Shown here: piece after piece, positions 35,287 to 44,271 of the stretch
Position numbering within the stretch: position 1 is the stretch's first letter
Layout of the letters: each line of letters starts with the position of its first letter
Assembly: GCA_012927625.1 (NCBI GenBank)
Contig: JABBOV010000014.1
Coordinates: 62,001 to 126,000, forward strand
From: Glaciimonas sp.
GTDB taxonomy: Bacteria; Pseudomonadota; Gammaproteobacteria; Burkholderiales; Burkholderiaceae_D
DNA length: 64,000 nt
Direction: 5' to 3'
Translations under genes and position numbers: made by a program
Notes under the pieces: model-generated
Databases searched by the model: none
The model's input: the letters and a program-made list of their open reading frames with translations, nothing else
What the model was told of the DNA's origin: nothing

Positions 35287-37368
35287 TCAGAAATTTGCCG
35301 TGAAAGTCAGGCGGAAGGAACGCGACTCTATCGGGTGAAAGTGAATGTCGTTGACAGCCACCGGGTCGTTCGGCAAACGCGAGGCATAGAAGTAATCGAT
35401 TGCGGACGCGCGCCGGTTGGCCAGGTTGAAGCCTTCGAGCTGGATGCGCATTGTCGGATTGATTTTAAAGCCGATGCGCCCGTTGATGGTGGTAGTCGGA
35501 CTGGAACGCACGCTGTTGTCCTCGATGAGCGGACGCGCACCGAAATAGCGCAGTTGCAGGGCGCCGAAATACGGGCCGACGTGATCGACGGCCAGCGCGA
35601 CCGAGGCTACGCCTTCGACCGCACCCGGAATGCGCTCGCCGACAGGATCGAAGTCGCGAAAGCGCGCGCGGGCAAACGCCAGATCGGCATCGATCGTCAG
35701 CCATGGGGTCGGCTTGTAATAGTTGTTGAACTCGACGCCGGTACGGCGGCTGGGCCGCCCAGCCTGGGTAGTGCCCGCGTCGCCGGTGAAGATCAATTCC
35801 GACTCGAAATCCAGCCGGTAGAGCGCCAGGGAGCTTTGCAGGCCGGGAATAATTTCCGTGCGCACTCCCACTTCCTGGCCCCTGGACCGCACCAAGGGCG
35901 TAACCCGGTCCGCCGGGTCGCCGGATTTGGGATCGACCGTAATCGTCGTGCCGCGTGCATCGTTGCTGTGGAAACCGCTGCCGAGGTTGACGTAATACTC
36001 GGTCTTGGCCCAGGGGCCGAAGATCAGGCTCAGCTTGGGACTGAGGATATTGGCGTTCGTCTTGCCCGAGTTGGCCGGGTTGTCGCTGTTGACGTCAAAC
36101 CGGTAATAGTCGCCGCGCACACCGGCGACGGTGCGAAACGTGTCGCGCCATGTGGTCTTGTTTTCGACATACACGCCGGCGCTGCCTTCGACGATGTGGT
36201 CTTGCCGGGTGGTCGACATTCTTTGCTGCGCCACGGTGCTGAACAAGCCGTTGAAGATATTGTCATTTTGCAGCTGCAGTCCTACCGTGTTTTCCGACTG
36301 CTGACCCAGCCAAGGCCCGCGCCAGCTGTGGCTCAGGTTGACGCCGGTGGTGGTGCGCCGGTCGGGCTGGTTAAACTGGTCGCCATTGACCGGATCGTCC
36401 AAAAAGTAGGTGAAGTTGGAAAACAGGTCCAGCTTGTTGTGAATGATGTAGGCGTTGATATCGCTGGAACTCTCGGCCGTGTTCTGGTGCCATGCCGCCG
36501 ACAGGCTGTAACGGTGCGACATGCCGCCGTCGGTGGGGTCGATCGCATCGAAACGGCCCAGCAAGCCGCTGTCCACCGCCCGCTGCGTAATCTGGTCGGT
36601 GGAATTCCACTTGGCGCGATAAGCCATGGCGGTGACATTGAAACCATTGGCGCCGCTACCTTCGCTGTAACGCAGCACGCCGTTGACTTTGCGATAGTCG
36701 TCCGGATGCGTGAAAGGCCCGTCGTTATGGAACAGTTCCAGCGCATACAGCAAGTTGCCGTTGCCTGCCTTGGGCGAATCGGCGAGCAGCGTGCGCAGGA
36801 AGCCGTTCTGTCCGACGCCGACGCTGGCGATACCCAAGTCGAGCTTGTCGACATAGACCACACTGGCGGTGCCGGCAGACGCGAAGTCGCCTTCGGCGGC
36901 GGAATACGGTCCCTTCTTGTATTCAAGGCGGGCCGCCAGTTCGGGAATCAGGAAATTGAGATCGGTCCATCCTTGTCCATGGGAATGGCTGCGCTGGTTG
37001 ACCAGCATGCCATCGACTGTGGTGCGCAGGTCGGTGCCATGGTCCAGATTGAAGCCGCGCAGGTAGAACTGATTGGCCTTGCCTTCGCCGCTGTGCTGGC
37101 TCACGACCAGACCGGGCACAGCTTCCAGCAGTTCGCCGGTCCGGTAGACGGTGCGCGCTTCGAGCTGCTGCTGCGTGACCATGCCGGCATTCGCCGATTC
37201 CGCAATGCCGAGTTGGCTCGTGCGGGAGGTCTCGACCACTACCGAAGGTAGCGTCTTGTCTTCTTCGGCGGCCCACGCCCATGGGGTGACTAGTGACAAG
37301 CCCAGAAGCGCGGCTGCCATCGGGTTAAGCGTGCAATTCTGCGGACTTATTGTTTTTGACGGATGCAT
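35287..37368 (-). CDS. TonB-dependent outer-membrane receptor
   Basis: This protein of ~693 residues starts at ATG 37368 (GGAG 6 nt upstream; a TTG at 37386 is in frame). It has a signal peptide ending WAWA, an N-terminal plug (LEAVPGLVVSQHSGEGKANQ, DGMLVNQRSHSHGQGW) and a 22-strand barrel ending in the C-terminal Phe (RLTFTANF). The substrate is not evident. The same-strand exbD, exbB, tonB and HupE genes immediately upstream suggest uptake of a metal chelate, with nickel or cobalt plausible because HupE/UreJ proteins carry those ions. Confidence 0.88.
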   Translation of the reverse strand: MHPSKTISPQNCTLNPMAAALLGLSLVTPWAWAAEEDKTLPSVVVETSRTSQLGIAESANAGMVTQQQLEARTVYRTGELLEAVPGLVVSQHSGEGKANQFYLRGFNLDHGTDLRTTVDGMLVNQRSHSHGQGWTDLNFLIPELAARLEYKKGPYSAAEGDFASAGTASVVYVDKLDLGIASVGVGQNGFLRTLLADSPKAGNGNLLYALELFHNDGPFTHPDDYRKVNGVLRYSEGSGANGFNVTAMAYRAKWNSTDQITQRAVDSGLLGRFDAIDPTDGGMSHRYSLSAAWHQNTAESSSDINAYIIHNKLDLFSNFTYFLDDPVNGDQFNQPDRRTTTGVNLSHSWRGPWLGQQSENTVGLQLQNDNIFNGLFSTVAQQRMSTTRQDHIVEGSAGVYVENKTTWRDTFRTVAGVRGDYYRFDVNSDNPANSGKTNANILSPKLSLIFGPWAKTEYYVNLGSGFHSNDARGTTITVDPKSGDPADRVTPLVRSRGQEVGVRTEIIPGLQSSLALYRLDFESELIFTGDAGTTQAGRPSRRTGVEFNNYYKPTPWLTIDADLAFARARFRDFDPVGERIPGAVEGVASVALAVDHVGPYFGALQLRYFGARPLIEDNSVRSSPTTTINGRIGFKINPTMRIQLEGFNLANRRASAIDYFYASRLPNDPVAVNDIHFHPIESRSFRLTFTANF

Positions 37369-37581
37369 GGATTCTCCAACGTGCAAGTCAACAATGACAG
37401 CAGGCCCCTAAAACAAGGGAACACGGCATCTGGGATGTTAAATTTCGTATGAGTCACTGATGTTACGCACGGAGCAATGTTGAGTATTGACAATTGTCTA
37501 ATATTTAAAGATTAGCAATGAACAGCATTTCGCAAAAGCGTACTAATCTCTGCCCATAGGCGCGGACTGTGTGATTAAAAC

Positions 37582-37995
37582 TTAATGCTGTGTATTCGGT
37601 TCGGTCAGGAAGCCGATTTTAGTCAGGCCGCCGGTTTGCGCTGCCGCCATCACCTGCGCCACCTTTTCATAATGCGTGTGCCGGTCCGCACGCAGATGCA
37701 TTTCCGGTTGCGGCGACTGTGCGGCCGCCAATGCGATGCGCGCCGCGAGGGCATTTTCATCGACCGCGATGCCGTTCCAATGGACCACGCCCGCCACATC
37801 GACCGACAAGTCGATGTGCGGCGGCTTGACATCGTTGGGTTGACTGGCCGCGCGCGGAAGCTCCAGCTTTACCGCATGATTAATGACTGGAATAGTGATG
37901 ATGAAAATGATGAGCAGCACCAGCATCACATCCACCAAAGGCGTCATGTTAATTTCTGACATCGCATCTTCGTCATCGGAGGCGCCAAAGCTCAT
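37582..37995 (-). CDS. exbD: Biopolymer transport protein ExbD
   Basis: This 137-residue inner-membrane protein has one membrane span with the proton-conducting Asp (INMTPLVDVMLVLLIIFIIT) and a periplasmic domain. It energises TonB with ExbB. It follows exbB with only 2 bp between, and the TonB receptor begins 213 bp downstream. Confidence 0.93.
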   Translation of the reverse strand: MSFGASDDEDAMSEINMTPLVDVMLVLLIIFIITIPVINHAVKLELPRAASQPNDVKPPHIDLSVDVAGVVHWNGIAVDENALAARIALAAAQSPQPEMHLRADRHTHYEKVAQVMAAAQTGGLTKIGFLTEPNTQH

Positions 37996-37997
37996 GC

Positions 37998-38717
37998 TTA
38001 TTCTCCCGCCGAACGAACACGGACCAACGATGCCGGCTGACCCACCCGCGCGCCGGTAATCAAGTAGGCATGCAGGTCGTGCGCAAAGTTGGACAATTGC
38101 GAAAGAATCGCCTTATTGCTGCGGGTCAGCGCGTTGTAACCCACCACCGCAGGGATCGCGACCACCAATCCCATGGCGGTCATGATGAGTGCTTCGCCGA
38201 CCGGACCGGCGACCTTGTCGATACTGGCCTGGCCTGAGACGCCTATCCCCACCAGCGCATGATAAATACCCCAGACGGTACCGAACAGGCCGACGAATGG
38301 CGCAGTGCTGCCAATCGACGCTAGGATTTGCAAGTTACTGTGCAAACGGCTACTGATGTTATCAATCGAGCGGCGCAAGCAGCTGGTCAACCATTCGCTC
38401 AGAGGCAAGGCGCCTTGCAAGTCCTCTTTGCTGTGCGCATGGTGCGCGACGGCATTGGCACCATCTTCCGCCAATGCGCGAAAAGGGTTGCCGTGGCGAT
38501 GCGGCCCCAGCAACAGCATGCCTTGCTCCAGACTTTTTTCATGCCAGAAAACTTCGCCTGCGACGATCGCTTGGCGCCGCAGCGCAAGCAGGTTCCAGGC
38601 TTTCAATGCAATCACATACCAGGACAAAATCGACATGATCAATAAAATCACCGCCACTATCCGGATCACCGAATCGCCTTGCGCCCACAGGTTGGCTAGA
38701 CCATATGCATTATTCAT
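37998..38717 (-). CDS. exbB: Biopolymer transport protein ExbB (MotA/TolQ/ExbB family)
   Basis: This 239-residue protein has three membrane spans. The family signature is clear: ILASIGSTAPFVGLFGTVWG and GPVGEALIMTAMGLVVAIPA. It forms the pentameric proton channel around ExbD. It lies 49 bp after tonB. Confidence 0.93.
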   Translation of the reverse strand: MNNAYGLANLWAQGDSVIRIVAVILLIMSILSWYVIALKAWNLLALRRQAIVAGEVFWHEKSLEQGMLLLGPHRHGNPFRALAEDGANAVAHHAHSKEDLQGALPLSEWLTSCLRRSIDNISSRLHSNLQILASIGSTAPFVGLFGTVWGIYHALVGIGVSGQASIDKVAGPVGEALIMTAMGLVVAIPAVVGYNALTRSNKAILSQLSNFAHDLHAYLITGARVGQPASLVRVRSAGE

Positions 38718-38766
38718 AATCGTGCTTTCACAAGAAATGGGATTAAAAACCAGGGCAAAAGATAAA

Positions 38767-39630
38767 TTAATTCAGTTGAAAGATGATCGGAACCTGTACC
38801 CAGGCGGCGACTGCGGTATCCCCCTGGCGCGCCGGGATAAAGCGCCACTGGCGTACCGCATGCAACGCCGCTTCGTCAAACAAGGATGAGCCACTACTGT
38901 TCTGGATGCGTACTTCACCGGCGCTACCCTCGACTGTCACATGTACCCGTAACATTACCTTGCCCACTTCACCCAGGCGGCGCAATACAGGGGGGTAGGA
39001 GGGCGGCGGATTATTCAGGTAAGCAGCATCGAAGCGCGGTGCCACTACCGCAGCTGGAGGTGCGGGGGTGGGTAGTGAGGGCGGTGCTGCAGCAAGCGGC
39101 GCGGTTTTATCCACCGGCGCGTCGGCTGCCGCTGTTTGCTCTTGTTGTTTCGGTGTCGTCAATGCACGCTCGCTCGGCGCCGTCTTTGGCGCGCGCGTGG
39201 CTTTCGGTGGTCGCTGCAGGCGTTGCTTGGGCAGGGGTACGGGCTTGGGCAACGGTGCCGGTTTGGGTAACGGCAAGGACGGCGGTGTTTCTACTGCCGG
39301 TTGCAGCTTAGGTTGCGGCAAAAGCTGCGCCATGACCATGGGCGGTGCAGACACAGGCTGCATTGCAGGCTGGCGCGCCGATAGCGCATATATCCACCCC
39401 AAGCCTGCGCCGTGCAATGCCGTAATCAACAGCAGCACAGCCCAGCGGGAATGGCGGGAATGGGGCGACTCTAGCATTCCATGAGCGCTGCCAACCAAGT
39501 GCTGGGGCGGGTGCCGATCCAATGCGGGCTCTTGTGCCGGGATGGCGTCGGTCCCCCTATTCGGTTTGTGCGCCGGTGCCATTGCCGGGTGGGGATGATT
39601 GGGATTTGCCATTTGCCACCACAAAATCAT
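38767..39630 (-). CDS. tonB: Energy transducer TonB
   Basis: This 287-residue protein begins at ATG 39630, which overlaps the TGA of the upstream broken HupE-like gene (ATGA), so this start is probably real even though the first ~50 residues precede the membrane anchor (WAVLLLITALHGAGLGWIYA). A long Pro/Lys-rich periplasmic linker (LPKPAPLPKPVPLPKQ) is followed by the C-terminal TonB domain (YPPVLRRLGEVGKVMLRVHV...RQWRFIPARQGD). Confidence 0.92.
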   Translation of the reverse strand: MILWWQMANPNHPHPAMAPAHKPNRGTDAIPAQEPALDRHPPQHLVGSAHGMLESPHSRHSRWAVLLLITALHGAGLGWIYALSARQPAMQPVSAPPMVMAQLLPQPKLQPAVETPPSLPLPKPAPLPKPVPLPKQRLQRPPKATRAPKTAPSERALTTPKQQEQTAAADAPVDKTAPLAAAPPSLPTPAPPAAVVAPRFDAAYLNNPPPSYPPVLRRLGEVGKVMLRVHVTVEGSAGEVRIQNSSGSSLFDEAALHAVRQWRFIPARQGDTAVAAWVQVPIIFQLN

Positions 39631-39837
39631 GCCGCAAGTAATGCCTTATGGGTTACGCTGAACACCAATAAGCCAATGGCTGCAGTCCAGCTGCCGGAGA
39701 CGCGAATCGCAATCGGAAGCCAGCGCGCCTGCAATAAAATCCGTTGTGCCCACCATGACGCCATGCGCATGTGCCGGTTCGGCCAGGAGGCTTAACGCCA
39801 ACATACCGAAAAGTCTGACTGAAAAGCGCGCCTCCAT
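39627..39837 (-). pseudogene. Second HupE/UreJ-like membrane protein, internally deleted and frameshifted
   Basis: From ATG 39837 the frame encodes a signal peptide and a short mature start (AEPAHAHGVMVGTTDFIAGAL), then degenerates to a stop at 39646. In another frame the DNA up to 39627 encodes RVSGSWTAAIGLLVFSVTHK, which looks like the last membrane span of a small metal permease and stops with the ATGA that overlaps tonB. The middle ~130 residues are missing. Family assignment is tentative; the broken structure is clear. Confidence 0.55.
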
Positions 39838-39841
39838 CCTG

Positions 39842-40579
39842 CTAGGTTCCGGTAAAAGCATGCGTCAGGAAATAGGTGCCTCCTGCGGCAATCAATGTTC
39901 CACCAGCGCGTAAAGCATAAGCCCCCATCTTCCAGCGATGGATGTTTCCGATCAGAATGCCGATCAAATGCAGTCCTCCTGTAGCTGTCACAAATCCGAT
40001 CGAATACGTCAACGCATTCGCCGAGGCAGGCAACTCCGCGCCATGCGCATGGCCATGGAAAATTGCGAAAATACCGACGATAACAGCAGCAAGCCACACA
40101 GGGGGTGTCGCTTCGGCAGCCACCATGGCTCCCAAAATAAGTGCTGATAATGCAATGCCAATTTCCACCCCGGGTAGTGGAATACCGAATGCGCCCAGCG
40201 CACCGCCAAACGCCATCACAATGGGGAAAGTCACCGGCAAAAGCCAAATGGCGGGTTTGCCGAATTGCGCGCCCCATATTCCTACCGCAACCATGGCAAT
40301 GATGTGGTCCCATCCCATTATCGGATGCTCAAACCCCGCAATAAATCCGCCCGACAAATCTCCTTGGCCCACATGCGCCGAAGCAGTCAGGGGCAACAGA
40401 CAGCACAACTCTATTGCAAGCGACCGGCTCCAAGGTTGCAATCCAGTTCTGCAAGTTACGGCTTGATCTTCTAGTGTTGCTATTAGAGGTTGAATGGATG
40501 TCTTTCCTGATTGTTGTTTGGGATAGGGATCCGGTGTTCCTTCTTTTTCTTTTTCCTCCTTGTCTGAGTCGTGCACCAT
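39842..40579 (-). CDS. hupE: HupE/UreJ family metal permease
   Basis: The conserved core runs from ASAHVGQGDLSGGF (signal-peptide end) through EHPIMGWDHIIAMVAVGIWG, FHGHAHGAELP and TATGGLHLIGILIG to the end, with about six membrane spans; length from the signal peptide is normal (~190). His and Asp residues in HPxxGxDH and HGHAHG are the proposed Ni/Co ligands. The annotated ATG at 40579 adds ~50 atypical residues; a TTG start near 40430 is more likely. Nickel transport would serve the hydrogenase at the window start. Confidence 0.85.
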   Translation of the reverse strand: MVHDSDKEEKEKEGTPDPYPKQQSGKTSIQPLIATLEDQAVTCRTGLQPWSRSLAIELCCLLPLTASAHVGQGDLSGGFIAGFEHPIMGWDHIIAMVAVGIWGAQFGKPAIWLLPVTFPIVMAFGGALGAFGIPLPGVEIGIALSALILGAMVAAEATPPVWLAAVIVGIFAIFHGHAHGAELPASANALTYSIGFVTATGGLHLIGILIGNIHRWKMGAYALRAGGTLIAAGGTYFLTHAFTGT

Positions 40580-40797
40580 GACGCAAAACCAATAGGTATG
40601 CTAAAAAGTCTACCCACTTCCAAGTAGGCGTATTTGATATGCAACAAAGAAGGTAATGGGGGTGTGCAGCGATGGAAGCATCCAGCGCCATGCGTTTGCT
40701 CGGCAGTCGCCTTTCCTGACAACAAAAAATCTTTATGGTGCTTTTTGTTATAAATAGTGTGCAATAAACGACCGGATACTGTTGGCGAATTACTTGA

Positions 40798-41376
40798 TCA
40801 TGCGGCCAGCTGAGCGCAGCGCGATGTTCGTGTTTTCGCCTGAGGCTGTCCCATCAGCCAGGCGGTGATCGGCTCGACATTCATGGCCGCTGCCGTTGTC
40901 ATATGCTGCAAGTGTGCCTTCGCCAATCCCCTGTAGCGGGTGCCCGCTACGGTTAAACCGCCGGAGTGGTCAGCATGAATATGGGTGAGCAGGACAGTGT
41001 CGACGTCCTGGGGGCTATAACCGGCCGCATTGAGATTGGCGACCAGCTTTCCCGAAGTTGCGCCAAATAACTCACCTGCACCGGTGTCTACTAAAATGCG
41101 TTGCTTACCGGTATCGATCAAAAAGCAATTGATTGAAAGCTCGACCGGAAGTGTTTCGTGCGCACTTGCGTATTCGGCACGTACCACATCAGGTTTGCTC
41201 ATGATCGAAGCCAGATCCCTGGGTGCGGTTCCGTCAGAAAGAACCGTTATCTTGAAATCCCCAAGAGGCATTCGGTAATAGCCAGGCGCCTGAGTAAACG
41301 ATTCGGCACTGGCGGGACCAGCAACCAGAGATAGCGCGGCTATGGTGGAAAATAAAAAACCCTGTAATGCCTTCAT
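40798..41376 (-). CDS. Metallo-beta-lactamase-fold protein truncated and fused to an IS1182-type transposase tail
   Basis: Residues 1-146 are a secreted MBL protein: signal peptide (MKALQGFLFSTIAALSLVAG), INCFLIDTGKQRILVDTGAG, and metal motif LLTHIHADHSGG. The sequence then changes abruptly to RYRGLAKAHLQHMTTAAAMN and WLMGQPQAKTRTSR, which looks like the C-terminus of an IS1182-family transposase (40798-40938). The two parts are in the same frame, so a chimeric 192-residue protein could be made. It lacks the last two metal-binding His and is presumably inactive. Confidence 0.75.
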   Translation of the reverse strand: MKALQGFLFSTIAALSLVAGPASAESFTQAPGYYRMPLGDFKITVLSDGTAPRDLASIMSKPDVVRAEYASAHETLPVELSINCFLIDTGKQRILVDTGAGELFGATSGKLVANLNAAGYSPQDVDTVLLTHIHADHSGGLTVAGTRYRGLAKAHLQHMTTAAAMNVEPITAWLMGQPQAKTRTSRCAQLAA

Positions 41377-41491
41377 TGATGATCCTCGTTGATTGACGAT
41401 GTACACCACGTCATGAAAACTGCCTGCTGCTTTAGGCACCAAGTTACTGTTTTGAAATGGATAAAAATCCGTCGCTGAGAGAGTTTGACTA

Positions 41492-42355
41492 TTAGATAAA
41501 TTCCCAGTTGTAACGCCCCTGAGCCTCAGTAACACGACCAACAGAGGATTCGGTGAAGTGGCTTGTGAATACCGTTGTACGATCTAAACAGGCTTGTTCC
41601 AGCAGCCTTTTACGGGATTTACGGGCTGCCAATTGCTGTCCACAGAACATCGAATTCCAGTCAGAAAATGCCACTTGCAGCGGACTGTGCATGACGTCAC
41701 CGCAGAACAATGCGATCTCATTGCCTGATTCGATACTGATGCTCATGTGCCCAGGGCTGTGCCCCGGAGTGGGATGAAATTTAATACCAGGCAAGAATTG
41801 CCCCCCCTGGTTAGCGATCACCTCCAACTGACCGGCATCGCGCACCGGGAGAATACTGTCGTCAAAAACCATCATGCGTGATGCCGCAGCAGGCGATTCG
41901 TAAAATGCCATCTCCGCGTTGGAGCACACGTAAGTCGCATTAACAAACGTAGGAACCCAGTGGTCACCGCTTAGAACGGTATTCCAACCAACATGGTCGA
42001 CGTGCAAATGCGTATGCAAGACATAGTCAATCTCGGAGGGACGCACACCGGCCAAGATCAGATTTTCCATCCATGGGCTGTGTAACTGATGAAACAGGCT
42101 GCTGAAGGGACGGTCTTTTAAATTTCCCGAAGCGGTATCGATCAACAGTCGACAGTGCGGCGTTTCCACCAGCCAGCTGTGAATACTCATTTCAACCGCA
42201 CTGTCTTGTGTCACCTCGGTGGCACCGGTTAAGGACTTTAATAACGCCGAAGTGGCATCTGGATAAAGTTGACTGACCGTTAAAGTGCGAAATATTTGTT
42301 CGGTGATTTTCGTTATTCGAATATCCCCAACGCGATAAACAGTGAAATTTTTCAT
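41492..42355 (-). CDS. Metallo-beta-lactamase-fold hydrolase (possible lactonase)
   Basis: The 287-residue cytoplasmic protein has the full set of metal ligands: HTHLHVDHVGW (~113-123), TPGHSPGHMS (His ~196), CGDVMHSP (Asp ~219) and SHFTESSVG (His ~265). The spacing HxHxDH...H...D...H is that of AHL lactonases and related arylsulfatase/lactonase types. There is no signal peptide. A LysR-type regulator lies upstream on the same strand. Substrate unknown. Confidence 0.85.
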   Translation of the reverse strand: MKNFTVYRVGDIRITKITEQIFRTLTVSQLYPDATSALLKSLTGATEVTQDSAVEMSIHSWLVETPHCRLLIDTASGNLKDRPFSSLFHQLHSPWMENLILAGVRPSEIDYVLHTHLHVDHVGWNTVLSGDHWVPTFVNATYVCSNAEMAFYESPAAASRMMVFDDSILPVRDAGQLEVIANQGGQFLPGIKFHPTPGHSPGHMSISIESGNEIALFCGDVMHSPLQVAFSDWNSMFCGQQLAARKSRKRLLEQACLDRTTVFTSHFTESSVGRVTEAQGRYNWEFI

Positions 42356-42512
42356 GGCACCTTCTTTTTGATAACAACGTCATGATGCGGTTTAACTGAA
42401 TTGGATGGCTCGCGGTGTAATCGCCCCGGGCCGAGAAACCGCTAGCCGACTAGCCCTACTATCATTCAGGGTGTTGCGCAAGAAAATTGCCGTTTTATGC
42501 GGTCACTGATGC

Positions 42513-43421
42513 CTACCAGGCATCGCTCTTATTATTTTCGTGCAAGGCATCGGTGAGTGCGTCTACAAATCTCAACAGCAAAGGGCTGTCGTTGTCGCGT
42601 CTGTAGGCAAAAACCAGCGGCATCGCAAGCGACAGGTCCGCGAGCTTGAGGAACCTGACAGACGCTGGTGGTCGGCCCAGATTTGCCGAATTCACCAAAG
42701 CAGCCCCCATGCCTGACCCAACCAGTGCAAGAATAGCCGACTCGGTCTGCTCCTCTTGCACCACATTAAGACTTATTCCTCGTTCGACACAGGTTGCCAT
42801 GAGGTGGTCGTAGTAGACCGGATACACCCAACGCGGAAATGTAATAAAAGGACGCTCGGCGACCTCTTTTAAGGTGGTCTGATCACCGCTGAGATTCCAG
42901 TCAACGGGTATGGCCAACAACAGATCGTGCTGATCCAATCGAAGGGTGTTCAGCCCCTTAGAAAACGGCCGGTATTGGTAAACAAACCCACCATCGATTA
43001 ATCCGTCTTCAATTCGCTGGATCTGCTCAGGCGTATTAAGTGGACTAAGCTCCAGGCTGGCACTCGGCGTTGCGACCTGAAAGTTTCTAAGTGCTTTAGG
43101 GACGATGCCATCCCAACAGCAGTTTTCTACGAACCCGAGTCGCAACCTGCCTACCCACCCTGTGGAGATACGCTTTGCCTTGCGCGCTGCGGCCTCCAAA
43201 TCCGACATTAGCTTGTGTACATCAACCAAGAATGATTGGCCTGCGGTGGTCAGCGTCAAACCGCGAGGATGACGGTCGAACAGTTCCAGCCCAAGCTCTT
43301 TCTCAAGGTCATGGATCTGCCGCGAAACGGCGGGCTGCGTGACATGAATACGCTCTGAGGCAAGCCGAATGCTCTTATGCTCGGCGACGGCAATAAAATA
43401 ACGCAGGTGACGCAGTTCCAT
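42513..43421 (-). CDS. LysR-family transcriptional regulator
   Basis: This 302-residue protein starts MELRHLRYFIAVAEHKSIRL with a helix-turn-helix (HVTQPAVSRQIHDLEKELG) and a substrate-binding domain. It resembles the BenM/CatM-type subgroup (GFVENCCWDGIVPKALRNF). It precedes the MBL hydrolase by 157 bp on the same strand and may control it. Confidence 0.9.
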   Translation of the reverse strand: MELRHLRYFIAVAEHKSIRLASERIHVTQPAVSRQIHDLEKELGLELFDRHPRGLTLTTAGQSFLVDVHKLMSDLEAAARKAKRISTGWVGRLRLGFVENCCWDGIVPKALRNFQVATPSASLELSPLNTPEQIQRIEDGLIDGGFVYQYRPFSKGLNTLRLDQHDLLLAIPVDWNLSGDQTTLKEVAERPFITFPRWVYPVYYDHLMATCVERGISLNVVQEEQTESAILALVGSGMGAALVNSANLGRPPASVRFLKLADLSLAMPLVFAYRRDNDSPLLLRFVDALTDALHENNKSDAW

Positions 43422-43481
43422 TATTTTTCCTTCGTTAAATGATTACACTCAACGCTTTACTCGAAATTCACTAAGGAATGA

Positions 43482-43652
43482 CCCGCCCGCGTGCTGGATC
43501 AATACACGCACCTCGCCGGAATGTGGCTGATCGGCGAAGACATGCCGCGCGTCACCAACCGCGTTGCGCAAAACCCAACGTTAACCATCGTCAACCTGGC
43601 GATTGGGCAAGCCAATTATATTTCTGAATCTTTGAAGGCCCAAAGGATCTGA
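43482..43652 (+). pseudogene. Fragment resembling the C-terminus of a GMC/FAD oxidoreductase
   Basis: One frame reads WLIGEDMPRVTNRV followed by AQNPTLTIVNLAIGQA. In GMC oxidoreductases an EDxPxxxNRV motif and the terminal NPTLTIxALA motif are separated by about 100 residues; here they are joined. This is a small scar abutting the IS66 left end. Assignment is by eye only. Confidence 0.4.
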
Positions 43653-43756
43653 CCGTATAAGTGTAAGCGTGACGCCAGCACCGTCTGTTCAATGCCTGCC
43701 GATTTGATCAAGATTGAGGATGACAGGACAAATTGTTTGTGCCCACAAACGCAATC

Positions 43757-44161
43757 ATGGACACAATCATTCAATCCGCCATTCGCCCTGCAAAGCGCAG
43801 CAGTTACCGCCATCACACAGTCGAGTTCAAGCGTGCCGTCGTTCAGCAATCATTGACCACCGACGCATCCGTCTCACGCATCGCACGCGAGCACAATGTT
43901 AATGCCAATCAATTGTTCACCTGGCGCAAACTGTTTAAGGAAGGCCTGCCCGGCGCCGCTCCCAGCCGGGACTGCACTCTGTTGCCGGTAGTAACGCTGG
44001 CCGAGTTGCCGCCCACTTCATCGCCACTGATGCGCAACAGTGCAATAAAGACTGGCGCTGCCGGCGTGATGCATCTTGAAGTGGGCAAGGCCCAGTTACG
44101 CCTGGAAGGCAGTGTCGATACGGCGACATTGGCGCTTGTCCTGGAGCACTTGCTGCGATGA
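43757..44161 (+). CDS. IS66 accessory protein TnpA
   Basis: The 134-residue protein starts at ATG 43757 (MDTIIQSAIRPAKRSS). The helix-turn-helix segment HTVEFKRAVVQQSLTTDASV...NANQLFTWRKLF is typical of IS66 TnpA. The C-terminal part (HLEVGKAQLRLEGSVDTATL) is complete. Its stop overlaps the tnpB remnant (ATGA). Confidence 0.88.
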   Translation: MDTIIQSAIRPAKRSSYRHHTVEFKRAVVQQSLTTDASVSRIAREHNVNANQLFTWRKLFKEGLPGAAPSRDCTLLPVVTLAELPPTSSPLMRNSAIKTGAAGVMHLEVGKAQLRLEGSVDTATLALVLEHLLR

Positions 44162-44211
44162 TAGGCCTGCCTGCAGGCACCCGGACCTGGACACCGTTGT
44201 CGGTGTTGTAA
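44158..44211 (+). pseudogene. IS66 TnpB vestige
   Basis: Only MIGLPAGTRTW of TnpB remains before an early TAA (18 codons in all). The following DNA continues in the same frame into the TnpC coiled-coil region, so a deletion removed almost all of tnpB and the first residues of tnpC. Confidence 0.8.
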
Positions 44212-44271
44212 ACTTTCAATCCTGCGCGTAAACTGCGCGATACCGTATCAACGCTGGAACAGGCACTGAAC

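Noticed and set aside
35335-37251. 638-codon open frame on the plus strand
   Set aside because: It lies fully antisense to the TonB receptor, whose protein has clear family motifs; the antisense product is Val/Arg-rich without recognisable domains. High-GC third positions create such shadow frames.
37440-37475. NikR-type operator (GTATGA-N-TCATAC) upstream of the TonB receptor
   Set aside because: GTATGA is present at about 37448 but there is no TCATAC at the required distance.
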